DNA of 8,785 bases from Gracilibacteraceae bacterium (GCA_031274335.1 JAISQG010000085.1:1-8785), one strand, 5' to 3'. Positions 1-5,479 are shown, numbered from the stretch's first letter. Translations and numbers: made by a program. Notes: generated by a model not told the origin, from the sequence alone.

Positions 1-317
1 AAAGTCGCGGTGATGGCCTCGAAGGTCGGTGGATGGATATGCGCCCGGTCAAACCAAACATCATCCCGGAATTCGTCGATGCAGCGATACTGATAGGCTC
101 TGGTCGGATGAAAAGCGAAAATCTCCGGTTCCCCTTCGCGCGGAAACAGGGCATAAGCATAGCGCTGGCCGATGCGAAAGTGTTCTCCCGTGATATACCG
201 GACATTGGATTCTTCCCAAGCGTTGCCCGCCAGAAAAACGGCGTCCAGGCCCCAGTTGCTGATAAATTTCCTGATCCTCGCATAGCGCCAATCCTTATCC
301 GCTGGCGTCAGGCCCAT
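1..317 (-). CDS. M24-family (Xaa-Pro peptidase/creatinase-like) protein, N-terminal part, cut by window edge
   Basis: The reverse strand reads from ATG at 317 through to base 1 with no stop, about 105 codons, so the gene continues outside the window. The start follows an AAGGAG Shine-Dalgarno (plus-strand 326-331) at a good distance. The protein begins MGLTPADKDWRYARIRKFI and continues with GLDAVFLAGN, then SNVRYITGEH and a YALFPREGEPEIFAFHPTRA stretch. This pattern of a short helix, 'D-A-V/L-L', an 'N/V-R-Y-(I/L)-T-G' strand and a 'P-x-x-G-x-P' hairpin is typical of the non-catalytic N-terminal domain of creatinase/prolidase M24 metallopeptidases. The metal-binding catalytic domain lies beyond the edge, so the substrate (Xaa-Pro dipeptides or another amide) cannot be judged. 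Base composition is closer to the right-hand operon than to the neighbouring island. Confidence 0.72.
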   Translation of the reverse strand, partial: MGLTPADKDWRYARIRKFISNWGLDAVFLAGNAWEESNVRYITGEHFRIGQRYAYALFPREGEPEIFAFHPTRAYQYRCIDEFRDDVWFDRAHIHPPTFEAITAT

Positions 318-343
318 TTTATTCACTCCTTCCTATTTTAACC

Positions 344-372
344 ATTATAAAAAAAGTCTTCAGGCTTTTCAG
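344..372 (-). promoter_or_regulatory. Promoter of the M24-like gene (strong -10, weak -35)
   Basis: On the minus strand a perfect TATAAT lies at 349-344, preceded at 17 bp by CTGAAA (372-367), only a partial -35 match. The predicted start of transcription is near 337, about 20 nt before the ATG. The poor -35 abuts the 14-bp palindrome at 372-385, whose centre is about 41 bp upstream of the predicted start, the usual spot for a class II activator. The boxes are seen; activator dependence is inferred. Confidence 0.5.
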
Positions 373-385
373 TAGCAAAAGCTAC
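372..385. promoter_or_regulatory. Perfect palindrome GTAGC-AAAA-GCTAC, possible operator
   Basis: Two 5-bp arms separated by four A residues form a 14-bp perfect inverted repeat. The 5-N4-5 geometry is that of FNR-type sites, and the site resembles the palindrome between hcp and the Crp/Fnr gene (GTTGT-AAAA-ACAAC). It sits just upstream of the weak -35 of the M24-like gene. It could instead form a small hairpin in a transcript; no T-run follows that would make it a convincing terminator. Confidence 0.35.
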
Positions 386-559
386 AACATATATATTTTA
401 TTGCTGCGCACTTGCCGCTTTGTTCTGTAATGTCAAGGGTATTTCGGATTATGTCCCATATGTATTTTGTCGCCTGTTTCAGTTGCACGCCTAATATCAC
501 GAATAGTCTTCCTTCGATTTGATAAGATAGACAATATTTCTGAGATTGCGAAATTTATC

Positions 560-588
560 TCGACATCTCCCAATGCCTGTGGTATACT
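560..588 (+). promoter_or_regulatory. Sigma-A-type promoter of the XRE/AlbA_2 operon
   Basis: TCGACA (560-565) and TATACT (583-588) are separated by exactly 17 bp, each one base off consensus. Transcription would start near 595, giving a leader of about 68 nt. The leader has a possible stem pairing TAAGT/CTGC (592-602, with a two-base bulge) with GCAGACTTA (623-631). It ends with the AAGGAG Shine-Dalgarno of the regulator gene. Confidence 0.6.
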
Positions 589-662
589 GTTTAAGTTGCT
601 GCGGGCGTTAATTTGTGTTGCGGCAGACTTAGCCAACTCCGTTGAACGTAAGGAGAAGCGAG

Positions 663-875
663 ATGGATAAACGAATCAGCTACAACAGGTTGTGGAAACT
701 GCTGATAGACAGGGGTTTAAATAAGACACAATTGAAGAGAATGTCCGGGGTCAGCACGACATCTATTGCCAAGATGGGTAAAGGCGAGAACTTAAATACC
801 GATGTGCTGCTTAAAATCTGCATCGCCTTGGGCTGTAGTACCGATGACATTATGGAAGTGATTGACAATAATTAA
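663..875 (+). CDS. Small XRE/Cro-CI family HTH regulator
   Basis: A 70-aa protein that is almost entirely one Cro/C1-type helix-turn-helix domain. Residues about 7-19 form helix 1 and 21-41 the HTH (KTQLKRMSGVSTTSIAKMGK). They are followed by the family's LNTDVLLKICIALGCSTDDI segment, where the first helix of the tail leads to the 'A-L-x-C-x-x-D-D-I' ending. Length and sequence match the short stand-alone regulators of Bacillota. ATG at 663 is chosen because AAGGAG (650-655) is 7 nt upstream; an in-frame TTG at 642 lacks such a signal. Such regulators often precede DNA methyltransferase genes and control the operon. Here the stop codon is followed, in the same frame, by the tail of a methyltransferase, so the natural downstream partner is lost. 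A role as autoregulator of this operon is inferred. Confidence 0.85.
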   Translation: MDKRISYNRLWKLLIDRGLNKTQLKRMSGVSTTSIAKMGKGENLNTDVLLKICIALGCSTDDIMEVIDNN

Positions 876-1043
876 GAAGCCGCCGGTTCTAAACTCTCCA
901 AACCTATTCTCGACCAAATCGACACCATCCTTGCCAAACATTACGGCTTCACAGAGGAAGTACTTGACTACATCATCAACTACGACATAAAATACCGCGT
1001 GGGGTTGGGTGGCAGCGGTGCGGAAGGAGGCGACAACGAATGA
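876..1043 (+). pseudogene. C-terminal remnant of an N6-adenine DNA methyltransferase (internal deletion scar)
   Basis: Directly after the XRE stop (TAA 873-875) the same frame stays open for 55 codons to TGA 1041-1043. It encodes a tail with KPILDQIDTILAKHYGF followed by TEEVLDYIINYDIKYRVG. From memory of the family, this 'I-D-x-(I/V)-L-A-x-H-Y-G-F-T-E-E-x-L-D-(F/Y)-I-I-N-Y-D-I-K-Y-R' signature is the extreme C-terminus of large Eco57I/HsdM-like N6-adenine methyltransferases that sit between a regulator and an AlbA_2 ATPase gene. There is no start codon with a ribosome-binding site, and the SAM-binding and NPPY catalytic motifs are absent. The end of the remnant still overlaps the next gene by ATGA (1040-1043), the normal coupling of the intact operon. 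The bulk of the methylase gene therefore seems to have been deleted, with the left breakpoint near the XRE stop. The exact parent family needs a homology search. Confidence 0.7.
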
Positions 1044-2710
1044 GGGATATTGACCTGAACGCCGATTTGCTCCAAACCCTGCGCGGACTCATTGCCAACT
1101 GGGAGAATGAGGTCGTAGAGTTCAAGCAGGCGGGCAACGACTACAAGCAGGACACTATAGGTCAGTATTTTTCCGCCATCAGCAACGAGGCGAACCTTAA
1201 GGGTTTGCAGTATGGCTGGCTTGTGTTCGGCGTACACAATAAGAATCGCAAGATAGAGGGCAGCGACTACCGCGACACTCAGGGCTTGGATAGCCTAAAA
1301 CACGAGATTGCCGAGAACACCACGGACAGAATCTGTTTCATTGACATATTTGAGGTCTATGACGAGGAGGGCCGCCGTGTCGTGATGTTCAAGATTCCCG
1401 CCGCCGTCCCGAATGTGCCGACCGCTTGGAAAGGGCATTGGTATGGGCGCGAGGGCGAGTCCCTCGGCGCGTTATCGCCGGAAGAACTTGGGCGTTTACG
1501 CGGTCAGGCCCGCCGCGATTGGTCGAAGCTGTTGATAGACGGCTCCGGCATTCAGCACTTGGATGCCGAGGCCATTCGCATTGCGCGGTCGCAGTTCAAG
1601 GAAAAGAACGAGCGCACAGGCTCGGAGATAGACAATCTCACCGATGAACAGTTCCTGACCAAGCTAAAGCTCATCATCGGCGGCAAGCTGACCAACGCCG
1701 CGATGGTGCTGCTGGGTAATTCCGACTACGACTATCTGCTCGACTGGTCGCCGCGCGTGATGTGGCGTTTGTACAACCTGAACGGAGCGGACAAGGACTA
1801 CGAAGAATTTCGTATCCCGTTTATCACGGTGGTCGATAAGGTTTATGAAAAAATCCGCAACCTGACCTATCGCTATATGCCGAACCAGATGACCCTGTTT
1901 CCCAAGGAAACCAAGCAATACGACGCGAAGCTGCTGCGGGAACTTTTGAACAACTGTATCGCGCACCAGGACTATACAGCGGGGCGCAGAATCTACCTTG
2001 ACGAGTTTGAGGATACAGTCGTCATCTCCAATGCGGGAACTTTCCTGCCCGGCGACATCCGCGAAGTGCTGAAACCCGGCTACACGGCACCATATTACCT
2101 GAACCAGTTGCTTGCGGACGCGATGATGAATTTCAATATGATTGACACTAAACAGATGGGGATCAGGATGGTGTTCAACATCCAGCGCCGGCGTTATTTC
2201 CCCATGCCCGACTACGACCTGTCTAAGCCAAAAGAAGTGGCTGTCAGAGTCTACGGCAAGGTGTTGGACGAAAACTACACCCGCCTGCTGTTCGGTCGTG
2301 ACGATTTGGATATGGAGGCAGTCTTTCTGCTCGACTGCGTGCAGAAACGCATACCGCTCGAAAATGAACAATACAAGCATCTTAAGGAGTTAAGGGTTAT
2401 CGAAGGCCGGAGACCTAACGTGTTCGTATCGGCGGGGATTGCCGACATCGTGGACGAACGGGCGCAGTACATCAAAAACAAAGCGTTGGATGACGAATAT
2501 TACATGGTTATGATTGTCAACTATCTTCGGCAATGGGGTAAGGGAACAAAAGCCGACTTCCTCAAACTACTTGGCGACAAATTGCCCGATGTGCTTGATA
2601 AAAAGCAGAAAGACGACAAGATCAGAAATCTATTATCTAAACTGCGTCGTAACGGCATAATCAGAAACACATCAAGCGGCAGGAAAAACGCAGTTTGGGA
2701 ACTGTGCTGA
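1040..2710 (+). CDS. AlbA_2 / GHKL-ATPase / winged-helix protein (COG2865 type)
   Basis: This 556-aa protein has three recognisable parts. Residues about 18-155 form an AlbA_2 (formerly AAA_4, Schlafen-related) nucleic-acid-binding domain: ENEVVEFKQAG near 23-32, then YGWLVFGVHNKN..KIEG at 58-74. Residues about 295-380 are a degenerate GHKL-type ATPase: an N-box-like ELLNNCIAHQDY (301-312), then VVISNAGTFLPGD (327-339) and MGIRM near 373. The last 65 residues resemble a winged helix (NYLRQWGKGTKADFLKLL ... IRNLLSKLRRNGII). Length is normal for the family and the frame is uninterrupted. ATG at 1040 has GGAAGGAGG (1022-1030) upstream and overlaps the methylase remnant's stop by ATGA, a translational-coupling arrangement. 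Such proteins are annotated as predicted regulators or as accessory ATPases in restriction-modification-like and defence loci. With the methylase gone, this copy is orphaned. The domain call is firm; the function is not. Confidence 0.85.
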   Translation: MRDIDLNADLLQTLRGLIANWENEVVEFKQAGNDYKQDTIGQYFSAISNEANLKGLQYGWLVFGVHNKNRKIEGSDYRDTQGLDSLKHEIAENTTDRICFIDIFEVYDEEGRRVVMFKIPAAVPNVPTAWKGHWYGREGESLGALSPEELGRLRGQARRDWSKLLIDGSGIQHLDAEAIRIARSQFKEKNERTGSEIDNLTDEQFLTKLKLIIGGKLTNAAMVLLGNSDYDYLLDWSPRVMWRLYNLNGADKDYEEFRIPFITVVDKVYEKIRNLTYRYMPNQMTLFPKETKQYDAKLLRELLNNCIAHQDYTAGRRIYLDEFEDTVVISNAGTFLPGDIREVLKPGYTAPYYLNQLLADAMMNFNMIDTKQMGIRMVFNIQRRRYFPMPDYDLSKPKEVAVRVYGKVLDENYTRLLFGRDDLDMEAVFLLDCVQKRIPLENEQYKHLKELRVIEGRRPNVFVSAGIADIVDERAQYIKNKALDDEYYMVMIVNYLRQWGKGTKADFLKLLGDKLPDVLDKKQKDDKIRNLLSKLRRNGIIRNTSSGRKNAVWELC

Positions 2711-2728
2711 TTTTCAGCTAAGCCAATT
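2698..2728. repeat. Left copy of an imperfect direct repeat flanking hcp-crp
   Basis: GGAACTGTG (2698-2706), eight unrelated bases, then CAGCTAAGCCAATT (2715-2728). The same two blocks, with one substitution and a seven-base spacer, recur at 5251-5280. An inverted partial copy, ATTGGCTTAG, follows at 2810-2819. In this copy the first block is the last codons of the AlbA_2 gene. Confidence 0.5.
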
Positions 2729-2752
2729 GTTTAGCTGAAATTTAGCTGAAAA
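2711..2752 (+). repeat. Inverted and tandem repeats after the AlbA_2 gene
   Basis: TTTTCAGCTAA (2711-2721) is followed by an exact tandem pair of TTTAGCTGAAA (2730-2740 and 2741-2751). The first arm can pair with either later arm: 10 bp with 2731-2740, or 11 bp with 2742-2752. The stem is AT-rich and starts one base after the stop codon. It may act as a transcription end or processing hairpin, but no long T-run follows, so a factor-independent terminator is not certain. Confidence 0.5.
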
Positions 2753-2948
2753 TCTAGCTATAAATCTGAACATAAAAAACCCAAAAGTGGCGTAGTTACC
2801 ATATTCTTGATTGGCTTAGATTGTTTTCAAACGAATCGGAATCGGCTATGCTCGGTGAAAAATCAATATGGTCGCTGTCGAAAACAGCGTTCCTCTGCTC
2901 CGATAAATTCAGCGCGGGAAGCGTACGGAAAAACTACGATTTCTGCTA
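2753..2948. other. Region between the AlbA_2 gene and the end of hcp
   Basis: No gene is supported here. It contains the inverted repeat piece ATTGGCTTAG (2810-2819) and a small perfect hairpin CGCTGT-CGAAA-ACAGCG (2873-2889). Read on the minus strand, that hairpin lies about 60 nt beyond the hcp stop and is followed at some distance by a short T-run, so it is a weak candidate for the hcp transcription end. Confidence 0.35.
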
Positions 2949-4460
2949 TCAGCGTTCGAGGATCTTCTTCAAGTCCGCTTCCGGTGTTGTGGTTGGCGCG
3001 ATGTTAAACTTCTCTACGAGAAAATTCAGCACGGCAGGCGACACGAACGCCGGGAGCGTGGGACCGAGAATGATGTTCTTAATGCCGAGGTGCAGCAGCG
3101 TCAGCAGAATGGACACCGCCTTTTGCTCGTACCACGAAATGACGAGCGACAAGGGCAGGTCGTTCACACCGCAGTTAAACGCCTCCGCGAGTGCGACCGC
3201 GACTTTGATTGCTGAGTATGCGTCGTTGCATTGGCCCATATCGAGTATGCGCGGCAACCCGGCGACTGTGCCGAGGTCGAGGTCGTTGAAGCGGTACTTG
3301 CCGCAGGCGAGAGTGAGGATTACGCTGTCTTTCGGAGCCTGCTTAACGAAGTCCGTGAAGTAATTTCTGCCGGGTCTTGCTCCGTCGCAGCCGCCGACAA
3401 GGAAAAAACGACTGATTTGCCCGTTCTTAACTGCCTCGATTAACTTGTCGGCAACCGACAGCACCGTGCCGTGCGCGAAACCCGTTGTCAGTTCCGCGCC
3501 GCCGTTTATGCCTGTAAACTTGCTATTTTCGTGATAGCCGCCGAGTTCAAGTGCTTTCTCGATTACGGGCGAGAAGTCCTTATCCTCGCCGATGTGCGTG
3601 AGTTCCGGATAGCCTACGACTGCCGTGGTAAATATCCTGTCTTTGTAGCTGTCTTTCGGCGGCATAAGACAGTTCGTCGTGAACAGAACAGGCGCGGGAA
3701 CATCCGCAAACTCCCTCTGCTGATTCTGCCACGCGGTACCGAAATTCCCTTTGAGGTGCGAGTATTTCCGCATTTCGGGATAACCGTGCGCGGGGAGCAT
3801 TTCTCCGTGCGTATAGACGTTAACGCCCTTGCCGTCCGTCTGTTCGAGCAGCAGTTTCAGGTCGCGCAGGTCGTGACCGCTGATTACAATAAACGCGCCC
3901 TTTTCCACTTCCATCGTCACCTTTGCCGGTGCGGGAATACCATAGGTTTCGGTGTTGGCGCGGTCGAGGATTTCAAGCACAGAGAGGTTGACCTTGCCCG
4001 CCTCCATAACGAGTGGAAGCAGTTCGTCCATACCCCAATCCGGTTCGCCGATTGCCGCCAGACCTTTCCGCAGGAACGCGCAGATTTCCGACACGTCACG
4101 CCCAAGTACAAGCGCGTGATACGCATATGCGGCGATACCACGCACACCGAGCAAGAGCAGCGTTTTTAGGGATTTCACATTCTCGTCCGCATCACAAACC
4201 TTGTTAAGGTCGTAGTATGGCTGCCCGACCTGCGCTATGAGCCGCTCCAAAGCGGTATTGTCGAAATTCACGTTTGTCAGAGTGGCGAACAGCCCCTCCG
4301 ACAGCTGTTTGTCGGAAATGTCAATCCCCTTGCGTGACACGGTGATTAACGCGCCTGTCAGTTCGTCCTGAAGCCTCGCGGTTTCGTCGGTCTTGCCGCA
4401 TACGCCGATTTTTGTGCAGGCTTTCCCGCCTGCCGTTTGTTCACATTGTTGACAGTACAT
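2949..4460 (-). CDS. hcp: Hybrid-cluster protein (Hcp), class I; hydroxylamine reductase / NO reductase
   Basis: This 503-aa cytoplasmic iron-sulfur protein carries a cubane [4Fe-4S] cluster and a hybrid Fe-S-O cluster. Family members reduce hydroxylamine in vitro and are now mainly linked to nitric oxide removal. The N-terminal cysteines C3, C6, C15 and C21 have the class I spacing. All hybrid-cluster ligands are visible: H196 (SGHD), E220 (HGEMLPAHGYP), C264 (TTNCLMPP), C358 (VGGCDGA, the persulfide position), C386 (LACGKYRF), C411 (GQCNDAYSA) and E445 (WYEQKAV). Their spacings (24, 44, 94, 28, 25, 34) are nearly those I recall for the Desulfovibrio protein, while the stretch between the cubane cysteines and H196 is about 48 residues shorter. 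ATG at 4460 follows an AAAGGTGG ribosome-binding site. The gene is divergent from a Crp/Fnr-type regulator, its likely controller. Confidence 0.97.
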   Translation of the reverse strand: MYCQQCEQTAGGKACTKIGVCGKTDETARLQDELTGALITVSRKGIDISDKQLSEGLFATLTNVNFDNTALERLIAQVGQPYYDLNKVCDADENVKSLKTLLLLGVRGIAAYAYHALVLGRDVSEICAFLRKGLAAIGEPDWGMDELLPLVMEAGKVNLSVLEILDRANTETYGIPAPAKVTMEVEKGAFIVISGHDLRDLKLLLEQTDGKGVNVYTHGEMLPAHGYPEMRKYSHLKGNFGTAWQNQQREFADVPAPVLFTTNCLMPPKDSYKDRIFTTAVVGYPELTHIGEDKDFSPVIEKALELGGYHENSKFTGINGGAELTTGFAHGTVLSVADKLIEAVKNGQISRFFLVGGCDGARPGRNYFTDFVKQAPKDSVILTLACGKYRFNDLDLGTVAGLPRILDMGQCNDAYSAIKVAVALAEAFNCGVNDLPLSLVISWYEQKAVSILLTLLHLGIKNIILGPTLPAFVSPAVLNFLVEKFNIAPTTTPEADLKKILER

Positions 4461-4513
4461 AATGGTACCACCTTTCCGCTTTGATTATTTTTCGTTTCAA
4501 ACTAATCCATCCC

Positions 4514-4542
4514 TTGACTTTCCGGCATCATCATAATACAAT
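4514..4542 (+). promoter_or_regulatory. Promoter of the Crp/Fnr-family gene
   Basis: TTGACT (4514-4519) and TACAAT (4537-4542) are 17 bp apart, a near-consensus sigma-A promoter. Transcription would start near 4549, placing the palindrome at 4558-4571 about 15 bp downstream, where a bound regulator would block its own transcription. The leader is about 37 nt. Confidence 0.65.
4533..4538 (-). promoter_or_regulatory. Candidate -10 box of hcp, without a -35
   Basis: The minus strand reads TATTAT at 4538-4533. At the -35 distance there is only CAACCG, no match, and this position overlaps the palindrome centred at 4564.5. The predicted start at about 4523-4526 puts that centre about 39-42 bp upstream, the class II activator position of Crp/Fnr proteins. 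The box is one of a few AT-rich options, so the call is moderate. Confidence 0.4.
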
Positions 4543-4557
4543 CAATCCATCATATCG

Positions 4558-4571
4558 GTTGTAAAAACAAC
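4558..4571. promoter_or_regulatory. Palindromic operator GTTGT-AAAA-ACAAC between hcp and crp-like gene
   Basis: A perfect 14-bp inverted repeat with 5-bp arms and a four-base centre, the geometry of FNR-type sites (5-N4-5), lying in the shared control region. It is the best candidate site for the adjacent Crp/Fnr regulator, activating hcp and repressing the regulator gene. A second palindrome with the same layout lies at 372-385. Confidence 0.5.
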
Positions 4572-4585
4572 GAAAGAGTGGAAAT

Positions 4586-5260
4586 ATGAAAAATATTTTT
4601 CCCATACTTAGAACCTCGCCTCTATTCGCCGGAATCGGGGGCGACGACTTCGCCGCAATGCTCAGTTGCTTGGGGGCGGCAACCCGCACCTACGCAAGCA
4701 GGGAAACCGTATGCTTCGAGGGCGATACCGTCACCGAAATCGGGCTGGTGGTCAGCGGCAGACTGCATCTCGTCAAGACCGACATTTGGGGCAACAGTTC
4801 TATTATCACCGAGGTAACGCCGCCGCTGATGTTCGCCGAGGAGGTCGTATGCGCCGGAATCGGTCGCATACCTGTGAGCGTAATCGCAAAAGAGGAAACC
4901 GAAGTGTTGTTCATTGACTGCAAGCGGATCGTAACAAGTTGCTCCTCGGCATGTGCGTTTCACTCTAAACTGATTCGCAATATGCTCACGATTATGGCGC
5001 AGAAAAATTTGCTGATGTCCGCGAAAATGGAGCACATCACCAAGCGCACGACAAAAGAAAAACTGCTCTCCTACCTGACAGAGCAGGCGCGGCAAAAGAG
5101 CTGCAAGGCGTTTGACATACCATATAACCGTCAAGAGCTTGCCGACTATCTTTCCGTTGAACGCAGCGCGTTATCGTCCGAGATGAGCAAGCTCAAACAG
5201 AGCGGGATTATCAACTATAAGAAGAACCATATTGAAATGCTCAGGGAGGCGGAACTGTGA
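4586..5260 (+). CDS. Crp/Fnr-family transcriptional regulator, probable controller of hcp
   Basis: This 224-aa protein has the two-domain plan of the family. An N-terminal cyclic-nucleotide-binding-like beta barrel spans about 10-115 (LFAGIGGDDFAAML at 13-26, FEGDTVTEIGLVVSGRLHLV at 44-63). A dimerisation helix follows (about 128-155), then a C-terminal winged HTH with the recognition region YNRQELADYLSVERSALSSE (180-199) and the wing KLKQSGIINYKKNHIEML. The cyclic-nucleotide phosphate-binding R-S/T signature is not evident, so a different effector is likely, as in HcpR/FNR-like sensors of NO or redox. No N-terminal FNR cysteine cluster is present; cysteines are scattered (28, 43, 89, 112, 119, 123, 173). 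ATG at 4586 is preceded by a modest GAGTGG. Divergent pairing with hcp is common in anaerobes and suggests an HcpR-like role, which is inferred. Confidence 0.88.
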   Translation: MKNIFPILRTSPLFAGIGGDDFAAMLSCLGAATRTYASRETVCFEGDTVTEIGLVVSGRLHLVKTDIWGNSSIITEVTPPLMFAEEVVCAGIGRIPVSVIAKEETEVLFIDCKRIVTSCSSACAFHSKLIRNMLTIMAQKNLLMSAKMEHITKRTTKEKLLSYLTEQARQKSCKAFDIPYNRQELADYLSVERSALSSEMSKLKQSGIINYKKNHIEMLREAEL

Positions 5261-5280
5261 ACAAAACAGCTAAACCAATT
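5251..5280. repeat. Right copy of the imperfect direct repeat flanking hcp-crp
   Basis: GGAACTGTG (5251-5259), seven unrelated bases, then CAGCTAAACCAATT (5267-5280). This matches the left copy in 22 of the 23 bases of the two blocks. As on the left, the first block forms the end of a gene, here the regulator's stop codon. Confidence 0.5.
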
Positions 5281-5301
5281 ACTCCCCTTATTGTGGCTTA
5301 G
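5270..5301 (+). repeat. Imperfect inverted repeat after the Crp/Fnr gene
   Basis: CTAAACCAAT (5270-5279) faces ATTGTGGCTTAG (5290-5301) across a ten-base loop, with one mismatch and a two-base bulge. It could be the transcription end of the regulator gene. The same inverted pair, with a longer interior, occurs at 2718-2727/2810-2819. Confidence 0.35.
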
Positions 5302-5385
5302 GCAAAGGAATTTGACAAGATGCGGTGGCTGCCGTGCCTTGGCCGCAAATGTATTGTAGTAAAAAGGGTTTTGCCAAAGGAGGAG

Positions 5386-5414
5386 TTGAAAGTCCCGAGG
5401 GGAAATGTTATAAT
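5386..5414 (+). promoter_or_regulatory. Promoter of the xseA-xseB-ispA operon
   Basis: TTGAAA (5386-5391) and a perfect TATAAT (5409-5414) are separated by 17 bp. Transcription would begin near 5421. This leaves a leader of about 59 nt before the favoured GTG start at 5480, and only about 14 nt before the upstream TTG at 5435, which argues for the later start. Confidence 0.7.
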
Positions 5415-5479
5415 AGACGTATGGCCGCTGACGTTTGGCCTCTAAGGAAATTAAGGAAATCAGGCGACGAGGGGGAGCC

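Larger units (their letters stand above)
318..662. other. Gene-free stretch between divergent genes
   Basis: This AT-rich stretch separates the minus-strand M24-like gene from the plus-strand XRE regulator. It holds both promoters and the palindrome described separately. Between about 390 and 555 no further gene is supported: two overlapping 67-codon frames exist on opposite strands (433-636 minus, 467-670 plus), but neither has a convincing start signal or recognisable protein. The stretch could be remnant DNA from an insertion. Confidence 0.5.

Noticed and set aside
433..636. A 67-codon minus-strand frame upstream of the XRE gene
   Set aside because: No recognisable domain, no good ribosome-binding site, and it covers the plus-strand promoter at 560-588; a plus-strand frame of similar size (467-670) overlaps it. 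Neither is supported.
1664..2380. A 238-codon minus-strand frame inside the AlbA_2 gene
   Set aside because: It lies wholly opposite a gene with clear domain matches; its composition (many V, H and Q) is what an antisense frame of this gene gives.
2873..2889. Hairpin CGCTGT-CGAAA-ACAGCG as a definite terminator of hcp
   Set aside because: The stem is only 6 bp and no T-run directly follows on the minus strand, so I keep it only as a weak candidate in the region entry.
5435..5479. TTG at 5435 as the xseA start
   Set aside because: No Shine-Dalgarno, only about 14 nt after the predicted transcription start, and the extra residues precede the normal family N-terminus; GTG at 5480 fits better.
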